Positions 10,947 through 20,668 of a stretch of DNA of 64,000 nucleotides are shown piece by piece. The stretch's first letter is position 1; every line of letters starts with the position of its first letter. The notes under the pieces are model-generated. The model was not told the origin of the DNA, searched no databases, and saw nothing but the letters and a program-made list of their open reading frames with translations. Location of the stretch: assembly GCA_023213395.1 (NCBI GenBank), contig CM041465.1, forward strand, positions 122,395,741 to 122,459,740. Reading direction: 5' to 3'. Both the position numbers and the translations under genes were made by a program. This DNA comes from Cycas panzhihuaensis. Its lineage: Eukaryota > Cycadophyta.

Positions 10947-12214
10947 GTAATTATCGTGGTGGACAACCATGAGAATGTAGGTATACCCATACTGAGCTAC
11001 ATGGAGATAGCATCCCAAGAGGACAGGGCGACTTTAAAGAGGTGTGGCCTATACAAGGCCCTTAAGACACCTCAGTTTGCGTTAGACCAGAGGCTTCTGG
11101 TTAACATCGTGTCACACTAGGATAGGAGGAGGCACATATTTCACTTACCTCAAATAGGTGATGCCACAATCACCCTAGGGGATATCTGATAGATTCTGGG
11201 AGTTCCAGTGACTGGGAGGCCGATGAGGTTGGGAGCGTCGCTTAGCACCAAGGCAACACACAGGGAGGCAGCCCAGTTTTTCATAGGGACCAACAGGTGG
11301 GAGAGGAGGGGAGTTGCCCTCCAGACTATGCTTATATCTAGGATTCCTTAGGTGAGGAAGTTGATCGTGCTATGCATTCTGTTCGGGATCTCCCGAGAAC
11401 AAAACTACAAGGAGATCCCTAGAGGTTGGGTGGGTGTATTGTGCCGGTGCGAGGCCAGCAAGAGGATGGATTAGGCTACCTTAGTCGCGGTGAACCTCAT
11501 CACATAACTAGACACCATCTGGAGTTCTAGCAGGGGAGGATTATCTTATAGCATGCTACTTTAGTGCTAGTTTTTTGACCATTTTGCGGCAGTGGCACCA
11601 GTAGGGGGGCCATACCCCATAGCAGAGTGGGCCCCGATGGTCCATAGATGGCAAACGCGGCTCTGAGGGATAGAGGACCAGGCCCATGTCCGTCGGTCGG
11701 TAGAGGCGACGTCGCTCGACCTCCTCACTCTAACAGACTATTCAACAGAGCCATACAGGGCAGTGAGGTGGGAGAGTGACGATGAGGCAGGCGGAGTAGG
11801 AGCGCCCATCGATGATGACGATGATGACAGTGATGACGATAGCGATGATGACAGTGATGGAGATAGTGATGATGACAGTGATGATGGGGGAGATGGGGAT
11901 GGCCTATCACAACCTACAGGAGAGGCAGGTCCATCACAACCTGCAGGAGGGGCAGGTCCATCACGGTCAGCAGGAGGAGCAGCAGGACCATCTGGGACTG
12001 CTGGAGGAGGGGCAGGCCCATCAGGAGCCGCTAAGGAGAGTAGGGGGCCAGTGACCAGGGCCCACATACTACGGATCGTGAGGAGATCTGGAGAGGTGAG
12101 AGTCGAGCCAGTCCCTACTAGGAGCAAGGCTGAGGCAGAGGAGGTACCTGAGGATGAGGTACCTGCAACTAGCGGAGAGCTAGGAGATGAGGATGTCGTC
12201 CGAGCAGAGGAGCC
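10947..12214 (+). pseudogene. PMD-like protein gene, main exon, antisense inside E2
   Basis: Reading the frame from GTA at 10947, with stops ignored, gives the hallmark order of the plant mobile domain (aminotransferase-like family). The blocks are LYKALKTPQFALDQRLLVNIV, HIFHLPQIGDATITLGDI and ILGVPVTGRPM, then AAQFFIGTNRWERRGV, and finally AEWAPMVHRW. About ten in-frame stops, mostly TAG, interrupt it. From 11763 the frame is open and acidic: Asp/Ser repeats (11811-11889), then Ala/Gly/Pro/Ser-rich linker repeats to 12060. PMD proteins are plant nuclear proteins often carried by transposons. Here the gene runs opposite to E2's own genes and is cut at 12215-12219 by E3. Confidence 0.75.
11811..11889 (+). 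repeat. GAT/GAC codon repeat (Asp/Ser tract)
   Basis: An imperfect array of GATGAC, AGTGAT and GACGAT words encodes an almost pure Asp/Ser tract in the PMD frame. The opposite strand gives only Ser- or His-rich shadow frames. Confidence 0.8.
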
Positions 12215-12219
12215 GGCGG

Positions 12220-13374
12220 TGATCCGTTTTAGATCTTTGAAATATTCTAAATACTTTATTTTTCATATAAATGGTCTTTATGTTGTAGAAAATTACCTTA
12301 AAAAGGCTTAATGATCTTCATTTAGTAGAAATATGCCTTTAAAAGGCTTTAAAATGTAAAAAAATGTATTTCTACAAGTGTAAAAAGGTGCTATAAATGC
12401 TACCAAGCTGCTATTAAGGTGAAACAACTACTACCAAGGTGTTATAACTACTACCAAGGTGTTACGCAAGTGCTACGGCTGCTACAGAGCTACTACAGAG
12501 TTACTATAGGCTGCTACAGAAGTACTACGAATCAAGACAGATCGCCACGCTACGCCAATGAGATTGCTGTGAAGTCAAAAATAGAAAATAACAAAAGCGA
12601 AATGGTTTTGGCAAAGACAAACTAGAATCGCTTAGCATAAAATTTGAGGAGAATGTGTACACACGTGTCCTCTACGCATTTAAAGAGGAAAAACTCTAAA
12701 ATAAAAGGAATTTTTCAAGATTTTACAAGTCATTTTGAAATCCGTTGGAAAACGGAAAAACGAAAATATCTCTCTCAAATGGAAACACTTTTAAGCGAAA
12801 TTCGAGAGAGGAAATCGGGGGATCTCGATAGAGATTTTTGACAGAAATAAGTAGACACCGCATCCCTAAACGCAACACAGAGTAAGAATTGAGGAAAGCT
12901 TCAAGAATTTGACTTTCCAGAAGGAGAACGGCTCCAAAGTGTGGAAATCTACATTGGGAGAGAATACAACCGAAACGCAGCGGGAAAAACCTATTGCGGG
13001 GATCTGGAAGGAGCCCAGAAAATCGTAGCTATAGCCCAGAGGAGAAGACAACAAAGAGCAGCAGTCCCAGAAAGAGACGCTAGCCAGTTCTTCTTCACCA
13101 AAATAGGATTTTTGGTAACGAAAGACCAAAAACAGATTTGCAGACTTCGAGATGGAGGTTCCAGCGAATGAGCAGCAGCTCAAGGAGCGCCCAACTCTCA
13201 TTTTCTCTCTCCCAAAACACTGCAACAGTTCCTTGCATGCTCAACAGAGCACAAACAAAGGAGTTTTGTAAGAAAATTCCAAATATTTCCAATTCTATGT
13301 AATAATATGTAAATTGTTTTGGATTTTGTTTCAATTGGTTAAAGTTTTCACTTTCCCATTCAAGATTCAGATCA
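12220..13374 (+). repeat. 5' LTR of E3
   Basis: It matches 18106-19289 over its length. It contains a short-period repeat zone at about 12388-12540 and a purine-rich 3' half. Shadow frames on the minus strand (12866-13508) have counterparts in the other LTR and are not genes. Confidence 0.93.
12388..12540 (+). repeat. GCTAC/CTACCAAGGTG minisatellite in the E3 5' LTR
   Basis: Words such as CTACTACCAAGGTG, GCTACGGCTGCTAC and AGCTACTACAGAG repeat with drift. The 3' LTR copy (about 18272-18420) carries one more CTACCAAGGTG unit, so copy number has changed since insertion. Confidence 0.7.
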
Positions 13375-13381
13375 ATATTTT

Positions 13382-13393
13382 TGGTATCAGAGT
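13382..13393 (+). promoter_or_regulatory. primer-binding site of E3
   Basis: TGGTATCAGAGT lies 7 bp after the LTR. It matches the initiator-Met-tRNA site TGGTATCAGAGC except for the last base. Confidence 0.85.
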
Positions 13394-13466
13394 TAGTTTC
13401 TTGAAACCCTTGGGAACTTAGGGATTTTAAAAAAAAAGAAAGAAAAGAAAAAAAAAAAATCTCCTC

Positions 13467-14517
13467 TTGCTTTTCATTGTAGAAGTTTTTATGAAAACTA
13501 GATACCAATATCTGTCAACGGGTGAACCTCTAACCGAGCCTCTAGAGAGAGAAAGAGAACAGCAAAGGAAGATGGCTGATCTGGAGCAGAAAATGGAGGA
13601 AAGGTTCGTGAAAATGGAGCAAAACCTCGAGGGTGACCCGACTTGTGGCATTTAGTTGCAACTTCTTCTTCAACAGCCAAAGGCATAAAGAAGGAAGAAG
13701 AAGAACCGATGAAAGAGGAGACGAATGAAGAGTTGGTAGAAGACCAACAAGAAAATGATGAAGAAGATGACAATCTGGCAGTATTCACACATCCATTCAA
13801 GGTAGAGACAAAACTTGAATTGCCCATCTATGATGAAACATTGGATGCTGAAAAATTAGATAGTTGGTTGAACCAACTAGAAACTTATTTCTCTATTTAT
13901 GGGTATAAAAACCAGCAGAAAATAACTTTTTCTAGGTTAAAATTATCTAAACATGCATTAGTTTGGTGGAATGCATACATTAAATCCCATAATGTAAATG
14001 AAATCACTTGGCAACAGTTTAAAATCCTCATAAAGAAGCAATTCTATCCTATTGGATATGAAGAGCAACAGAGGATTAGATGGCAATATTACCAATAGGA
14101 AAGAGGCCAAATTGTCCAAGATTACACAACAGAATTTCAAAAGTAAGCTGTTGTGTTGGGCATCTCTTTACTGGGTAAAGATATGATGCTGAAATATATT
14201 GGAGGACTGCACCAGCATATTCAGCAAGAACTTCAATTGTTCGAAGTCAAATCGCTCGACAAAGCCAGCAAGAAGACGATTGCCATAGAAAGAGGAATAA
14301 GAAGGTTTTTGCCGAAAGGAAAAAATTTGCACCTCCAAAAGGTAGCAACAAACCTGCTCGAGGAATGAAGTTTCCAGGTAAAGTTAGACAACAATCCATT
14401 AGAGGTTTCGGCAAGATGAAACAAGCTAATACCACCCAAATCAAAGTCACTTGTACTCATTGCAAGCGAGCGGGTCACAACGTAGAAGACTGTTGGTTCT
14501 TACACCCAGCGAAATGA
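13467..14517 (+). pseudogene. E3 gag
   Basis: This would encode the particle-forming protein. The first part (MADLEQKMEERF.. at 13572) is in another frame from the main block. The core block at 13643-14098 has an acidic N part and then a typical Ty3 gag core (LDSWLNQLETYF, ALVWWNAYI, FKILIKKQFYP). TAG at 14096-14098 ends that frame. Gag continues at 14153-14368 and after another frame change reaches a CCHC knuckle, CTHCKRAGHNVEDC, at 14452-14493. A TGA follows at 14515-14517. Confidence 0.85.
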
Positions 14518-14619
14518 CCCAAGAACAAGGGGAAAGGTAAAGTTAAAACTGAAGGTAAAACTTTACTTAACTCTGTAGGTGATGAAAATGTTTGCGGCAT
14601 TGAAGAAGCCAATGAGAAG

Positions 14620-15189
14620 TTGATGCTCATGGCTAATGCGGAGCCTGGAAATAACCACCAGCAAGTTGATCCACAGATTAGAGAGGAGCTCTTCATGGTA
14701 AGAATCCAAGTGAAGCAAAGTATGGTTGATGCCATGTTTGATGGAGGGAGCCAAAAGAATCTAATCTCAGAAGCATTGGTAAAGAAACTGGGATTAAAAA
14801 TGCATGCACGTCCAAAACCATATCCTCTTGGATGGTTGCAAAAAGATTCAGAGTTGCAGGTTACTCACAAATGTAAGTTTAAATTTGCAATTTCTGAAAA
14901 GTTTATTGATGAAGTTGAATGTGAAGTAGTCCCTTTGGATGTTTGTCAAGTCGTGTTTGGCAGCCCATATCTCTATGATAGAGATGGAGTTCATCACAGG
15001 AGGCTAAGAAAGATTCGACTCATCAAGGACGGGAGATCATTTCTAATCAATGCATCAAAACCACAGAAGAAGATTTCTCTCATATCTTCCCAACAAGCAA
15101 AAAGATTAATTAATGCTTGTAGGAAGTTTGTGCTGCTGATAATAAAGCCAAAGGTGGAAGAAAATGAGCAAGCAGAGTCCTCAGTTTAG
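14620..15189 (+). pseudogene. E3 aspartic protease region
   Basis: The open frame contains VDAMFDGGSQKNLISEALVKKLGL near 14725-14796, with the active-site Asp in DGGS (a variant of DTGA/S) followed by the hydrophobic flap region. This protease cuts the polyprotein. The downstream part (VVFGSPYLYDRDGV) belongs to the protease-RT linker. The frame ends with TAG at 15187-15189, just ahead of the RT. Confidence 0.8.
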
Positions 15190-16600
15190 CCACTAGATAG
15201 GCAGCAAGTGCAGCAGATTGAAGGCCTAAGGAATAGGTACAGTGTCGTATTCCAAGAACCGAAAGGGCTGCCCCCTAAAAGGGTAATTGAACATGAAATC
15301 CAGTTGGTTGCTGATTCACCTTTACCGAATCTTAGTCTCTACCGAAACTCAGTTTTGGAGAATGAAGAGATTAAGAGGCAGATTCAAGAACTCTTAGAAC
15401 AAGGAGTGATCAAGCAGAGTTATTCCCCATGTGGATCACCTATTGTTTTGGTGCCAAAGAAAGATAGAGGATGGAGAATGTGCATTAACTACTGAGCTTT
15501 AAACAAGATCACCATAAAGAATAGACATCCCTTATCGCAGATAAATGACTTGTTAGACCACATACAAGAAGATATTTCAAAGAAATGGACTCAAAACCAA
15601 AGTACCATCGTTCGAATCCAAGAGGAGGATACTTGGAAGATGTGACCTTCAAATCAAGCAAGGATTGTTCGAATGGTTGGTGATGCCGTTTGGTCTGTGC
15701 AATGCACCTGCCACTTTCATGAGGTTGATGAATGAGGTATTAAGACCCTTCATTGATGACTTTGTAATTGTTTATTTAGATGATATTCTGATTTTTAGCC
15801 AAACATGGGAGGAGCACCTCCAACATGTTGAGCAAGTGCTCAAAGTTCTCCAAGAATAGTAGTTAAAACTAAATCTAAAGAAGTGCGAGTTTGGAAAGCA
15901 ATCTCTCATCTTCTTAGGTTTCGTGGTTGGAGGAGGAGAATTGAAGATTGACCCAGCAAAGATCAAAGTTATTCTCAATTGGCCCACACCCAAAACAACC
16001 ACAGAGGTAAGAAGTTTCATTGGTGCATGTCAGTATTTAAGGAAATTTATTTTTAGATTCTCTCAAATTGCAGCACCTCTTCATGCATTGACGGGAGGAC
16101 ATGCAAAGTTTCATTGGGAGAATAAACAAGAAAAAGCTTTCAAGCTTTTGAAGCAGAAAATTTGTGAGGCACTAGTGTTAGCTTTACCCTCACTACAGAA
16201 GCCATTTGAATTGGAGACTGATGCTTCAGACTATGCTATGGGAGCAGTATTGAAGCAAGAAGGAAAACCGATAGCTTACCATTCAGAGACATTTAATGGA
16301 GCTGTCATAAACTACCCAACTTACGATAAAGAGCTCTATGCATTGCACCAAGTAGTGAAACATTGGAGACCTTATTTGTTGGGAAAAGAAGTGGTCATCC
16401 ACACCGACCACAAGCCTTTACAATTTTTGTAGACTCAGTCCAAGTTGCAGCAGGCTAGACACATGAAGTGGATGTCCTATTTGCAACAGTTTCACATCGT
16501 GGTTAAATACAAGAAAGGAACGACGAATAAGATTACAGACTTGCTGTCTAGACCTCATCAACAGCAAGGTAATTCCAGTTTATTGGTAGCTATGCAATTT
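15190..16600 (+). pseudogene. E3 reverse transcriptase and RNase H
   Basis: RT starts with LPPKRVIEHEIQL and ENEEIKRQIQELLEQGVIKQSYSPCGSP. At conserved NYRAL the Arg codon is TGA (15493-15495). A frame change and small loss at about 15500-15660 remove much of the first catalytic-Asp region. The frame from 15665 holds [15 protein letters not shown] and the catalytic VYLDDILIF near 15769-15795. RNase H follows with ETDASDYAMGAVL, NYPTYDKELYAL and VIHTDHKPL, so all three acidic residues are present. Stops lie at 15857-15862 and 16430-16432. Confidence 0.9.
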
Positions 16601-16672
16601 CAACCTTTTTGCCATGATGAATATGTTGATTTGTATTTGAAAGATGAGGCATTCAAGCCTATCTTTGAGTAA

Positions 16673-17430
16673 CTACAGCAAGGAAAAGTAGTTACAGATT
16701 TCCAGCTGAAAGATGGACTTCTTTGCAAGCAAGACAAGCTTTGCATTCCAAAGCATGCAGACCGAATGAAGTGGATAAGAGAAGCTCACACCTCTCGAGT
16801 TGCAGGACACTTTGGAGTGGGAAAGACATTGCTAAACTTGCAGCGATATATGTATTAGGCAAACATGCAGCAAGATGTGACTACAGTAGTACGAGGGTGT
16901 ACATTATGTAGCACATCAAAGCCGGCTAATAGGAAGTTTGGATTATACATTCCACTTCCTATTCCATCACGACCGTGGGAAAGTATCTCCATGGATTTCC
17001 TGGGAGGACTACCACAAACCAAAAATGGTATGGATTATTTGTTTGTTGTTGTTGATTGGTTTAGTAAAATGGTGATGTTGATTCCCTATAGGAAGACACA
17101 TACAGGAGAAGACATAGCTAGATTATTTTTTCAGCATGTTTAGAAGTATTTTAGACTTCCCAACTCAATCATTTCTGATCGAGACAACAGATTTCTGAGT
17201 CATTTTTGGCAAACACTTTGGGGAATGATGGATACGAAGCTAAAGATGAGCACAACTTTTCATCCTCAAACATACGGCTAGACTGAAGTTGTCAACAGGA
17301 CATTGGTACAGCTGTTACGAGGATACAATGCCAAGCATCCTAAGACTTGGGATAAAAGTCTCCCATACTTGTAATTTGCATTCAACAGAGCTATCCATAG
17401 CTCAACCCAGAAATTACCATTTGAGGTATG
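16673..17430 (+). pseudogene. E3 integrase
   Basis: An HHCC zinc finger (HTSRVAGHFG, then CTLCSTSK) precedes the DDE core. The core shows the first Asp in ISMDFLGGLPQT (about 16988-17023), the second in IISDRDNRF (about 17169-17195), and Glu in TEVVNRTL (about 17282-17305). The conserved DGQTE reads YG-stop-TE at 17279-17281, a CAG-to-TAG change. Further TAG/TAA stops lie near 17141 and 17372. Integrase would insert the cDNA and make the 5-bp duplication seen here. Confidence 0.9.
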
Positions 17431-17431
17431 T

Positions 17432-18067
17432 TTGGGATTTCTGCCTGCAAGTCCTTTCGATTTAGAATTTTCTGCTCAATTTTCTACAGGAAATGGAAAG
17501 GAGGAAGAAGGAGATGAAAAGGCACAAAGATTCTTGGAAAGAATCAGGAAAATCCATCAACAAGTTGAAGAGCAGCTTCAAAAATCTCAACAGAGATACA
17601 AGCAGCGCCATGATGCACATAGAACCGACCATTCCTTTAAGGAAGGAGATAGAGTTTGGTTGCATCTCAGTAAGAAAAGATTGCAAGGTGAAGGCAAAAA
17701 GCTAAAGCCTTTACGATATGGTCCTTTTACAATTCAGAAGAAAATTGGGGAAAATGCTTTCTAGCTTGAACTTCTAGAATTCATGAAGATGTATTCCGTA
17801 GTGAATGTTGAGAATCTGAAGATGTTCGAGCCATCCATGTTAGATGAAGATGCAGACGAAGTTCCACCCTCACCAAACCCAGAGGAGTTGCAGATAGAGA
17901 AAGAGGAACCAATGCAAAATGATTGCATTCTTCAAAGGAAGCAGACTGAGACTCGAAGAGGCATAATTGAGTCCTTCAGAATTGTAGAGAAAGGACAAGT
18001 ACCTAGCAAAGCAAAATGGTACAATAAGGAGATAGGGACAATCAAATTCCCTCATCTACAACTATAA
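17432..18067 (+). pseudogene. E3 integrase C-terminus with chromodomain-like tail
   Basis: The frame 17432-17764 is the basic, coiled C-terminal part (RYKQRHDAHRTDHSFKEGD, then LKPLRYGPFTI, the GPY/F module). A TAG replaces the expected Gln at 17762-17764. The tail to 18067 (ILQRKQTETRRGII, then KAKWYNKE) has the layout of a divergent chromodomain of Ty3 chromoviruses. Such tails steer integration to chromatin marks. I cannot name the lineage. Confidence 0.7.
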
Positions 18068-18090
18068 AGTTCATGAGGCCATGAACTCTT

Positions 18091-18105
18091 AAAAAAGGGG
18101 AGTTC
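18091..18105 (+). promoter_or_regulatory. polypurine tract of E3
   Basis: AAAAAAGGGGAGTTC runs straight into TGATCCG of the 3' LTR, 24 bp after the last pol stop. Confidence 0.85.
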
Positions 18106-19289
18106 TGATCCGTTTTGGATCTTTAAAATATTCTAAATACTTTATTTTTCATATAAATGGTCTTTATGTTGTAGAAAATTACCTTAAAAAGGCTTAATGA
18201 TCTTCATTTAGTAGAAATATACCTTTAAAAGGCTTAAAAATGTAAAAAAATATATTTCTACAAGTGTAAAAAGGTGCTATAACTGCTACCAAGCTGCTAT
18301 TAAGGTGCTACAACTACTACCAAGGTGCTATAACTACTACCAAGGTGCTACCAAGGTGTTACGCAAGTGCTACGGCTGCTACGGAGCTACTACAGACCTA
18401 CTACAGGCTACAGTACTACGCGAATCAAAGAAGCATCGCTATGCACCAACATGCGGAGATTGCTACGCCAATCATGAGATTGCTCTGTGAAGTCAAAAAA
18501 TGGAAAAATAACAAAAACGGAAATGGTTTTGGCAATACAAACGGTAACCGTTTGGCATGAAATTTGAGGAGAAGGTGCGCACACGTGTCCTCTACGCATT
18601 TAAAGAGGAAAAACTCTAAAATAAAAGGATTTTTCCAAGATTTTACAAGTCGTTTTGAAATTCGTTGGAAAACAGAAAAATGGAAATATCTCTCTCAAAT
18701 GGAAACGCTTTTAAGCGAAATTCGAGAGAGGAAATCGGGGGATCTCGATAGAGATTTTTGACAGAAATAAGTGGACGCCGCAGCCCTAAACGCAGCATGG
18801 AGCAAGAATTGAGGAAAGCTTCAAGAAATCGACTTTCCAGAATGAGAACGGCTCTAAAGTATGGAAATCTGCATTGGGAGAGAATACGGTAAAATCGTGG
18901 GAAAAACTCATTGGGGATCTGGGAGGAGCCCAGAAAATCGTAGCTGTAGCCCAGAGGAGAATACAGTAAAGAGCAGCAGTCCTAGAAAGAGACGCTAGCC
19001 AGTTCTTCTTCACCAAAATAGGGTTTTTGGTAACAAAAGACCAAAAACGGATTTGTAGACTTCGAGACGGAAGTTCCAACGAATGAGCAATAGCTCAAGG
19101 AGTGCCCAACTCTCATTTTCTCTCTCCCAAAACGCTGCAGAAGTTCCTTGCATGCTCAACAGAGCACAAACAAAGGAGTTTTATAAGAAAATTCTAAATA
19201 TTTCTAATTTTGTGTAATAATATGTAAATTATTCTAGATTTTGTTTCAATTGGTTAAAGTTTTCACTTTCCCATTCAAGATTCAGATCA
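18106..19289 (+). repeat. 3' LTR of E3
   Basis: This 1184-bp copy of 12220-13374 ends AGATTCAGATCA and is followed at once by the TSD GGCGG and the PMD gene. It is longer than its partner partly because of an extra unit in the short repeat near 18340-18360. Confidence 0.93.
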
Positions 19290-19294
19290 GGCGG

Positions 19295-20010
19295 CCATGG
19301 CAGGTGAGACCTAACTATTTCCTTAGTCGTTTGACATCTAGATAGGTACTTGATTTCATTTCATTATGGTATGCAGTGGGATATACACTGACACATGGCA
19401 TGTTGCATTAGCAGGTGTAGAAGAGGTCCAAAGACTGGTAGAGGCCATGGTGAGGGAGATGTTCCTTCAAGTTTACACAGAGAGGCAACTGTCCATCTAA
19501 GCGGAGGATGCGCCCAGGTTGGCAGGAGCCCATATGTAGGCATTCATCCCACTGGCGAGGGTGAGAGACATCTGGGCTGCAGAGTCCCAAGAACACATGA
19601 CATTCAAGGGGCAACTATAGTGAGAGCTTGACGCAGCCAGGGGCGAGCGGGATAAGCTGCGTAGATGAATCTAGGCCTTAGAAGCTTAGAGTGGAGCGAG
19701 TGGAGATACAGAGAGCAGGGTCTGTATAGCGGTATTGGAGGAGCACCTTAGGGTGACAGAGGAGGGGCTCCAAGGAGAGAGGTATCGTATCCAGGCCCAA
19801 TACGATCAGCTGGTAGCCTAGATGGCCTCGAGGTCGAGCATGAGCTGGACTTATACCCACACAGCGGCTACAACCCCGAGACAACCTTGGGACAAGGGGA
19901 GCGAGGTAGGTAGCTTATGGAGGCCTAGGAGGAGCCTCGGAGGGATGTGGTCCCCAGGAGAGGGATTACACCAACCAGGAGATGGCACCCCAGGAGCAGG
20001 GCACCAGTAG
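19295..20010 (+). pseudogene. PMD gene, 3' exons with an intron (19304-19414)
   Basis: The frame interrupted at 12214 resumes after E3. The donor CAG|GTGAGACC (intron from 19304) is a perfect consensus. The acceptor ATTAGCAG|GTG (to 19414) restores the frame into VEEVQRLVEAMVREMFLQVY. The next part is rich in Glu, Arg, Leu and Gln (LDAARGERDKLRR, VLEEHLRVTEEGLQGERYRIQ), a likely coiled coil. A basic Gly/Pro-rich end stops at 20008-20010. Several TAG/TAA stops interrupt it. Two tandem AGs at the acceptor (19411 and 19414) would give a 3-nt alternative. Confidence 0.65.
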
Positions 20011-20668
20011 CATAGGAGATGTACATTTGATTTTAACGGGAAAGCACAGGCCTCTAGGGGGTCATATATAGGCTCACATGCTTGTACCCCCCTACAAGGA
20101 TACTAGCTTCCCACATGTATGATGTAACATGATTTTTGGATGGATATATATACGAGATAATTGGAACCCCAATTTAACATGAGATGCCGTGTATAGCATG
20201 TATGATAGATAGCATGTATGCTTTTGTTCTGGTTTTGTAAATGTTTTGACGTAAATATTTTGTTATAATTATTTTGTTGTGATATACATGTATTTCCTTC
20301 CATGTATGGCTATATGTCTAACAAGAGTACACACATCCACCATAAGTAGAGGTGATAGAGAGGTGTGAGGTCAGAGATAGAGCGACGTGCACATCCACGG
20401 AGGAGCATAGCAAAATATGCGAAGGAAACAACAGGCAGGAGAAAGAAGTGATGGTACTCCAAAGCATCGTCCCAATTAGGGAATGCCTAAATAGGAAGAC
20501 AAAGGTTTTCGAGAGGATATAGGAACGCAGGTTCTTCAGGAGGAACCAGAAGAAAAAGCAAAAATCCATCTTAAATTGCCATTGTTCCCATGGTTGGGAG
20601 AAATGGAAACAATTTAAAATGGTAGTTTAGGCTCGTTTCAGAGCATGGTGAAGAGATAGCTAAAAAGA
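20011..20668. other. 3' flank of the PMD gene and end of E2 pol
   Basis: On the plus strand this looks like a plant 3' UTR. T-rich and TG-rich runs (TTTTGTTCTGGTTTTGTAAATG near 20220, ATTTTGTTGTG near 20272) could direct polyadenylation. On the minus strand it is simply downstream of the integrase stop. An 83-codon minus-strand frame at 20318-20569 has no recognisable feature and I do not call it. Confidence 0.45.

Larger units (their letters stand above)
12220..19289 (+). mobile_element. E3: chromovirus-like Ty3/gypsy element nested in E2
   Basis: This 7.07 kb element has LTRs of 1155 and 1184 bp and a perfect TSD, GGCGG (12215-12219 and 19290-19294). Its ends are TGATCCGTTTT..AGATTCAGATCA. 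Order on the plus strand is LTR, Met-tRNA-type PBS, gag with CCHC knuckle, protease, RT, RNase H, integrase, chromodomain-like tail, PPT, LTR. Stops and frame changes (frame change in gag, another near 15500-15660) make it defective. The LTRs look about 95% identical by eye, the youngest of the nest. It interrupts the PMD gene of E2. Confidence 0.95.

Noticed and set aside
11738-12127. Minus-strand Ser-rich ORF of 129 codons
   Set aside because: It is the shadow of the GAT/GAC repeat and the Gly/Ala/Pro linker of the PMD gene on the plus strand.
15590-15640. tRNA-like TTCGAATCC word
   Set aside because: It lies within the damaged RT of E3, and no cloverleaf arms or A box surround it.
19395-20010. 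ORFs 19395-19631 and 19822-20010 as separate genes
   Set aside because: They are out-of-frame or partial readings of the PMD gene 3' exon; the in-frame reading explains the splice sites and the coiled-coil pattern better.
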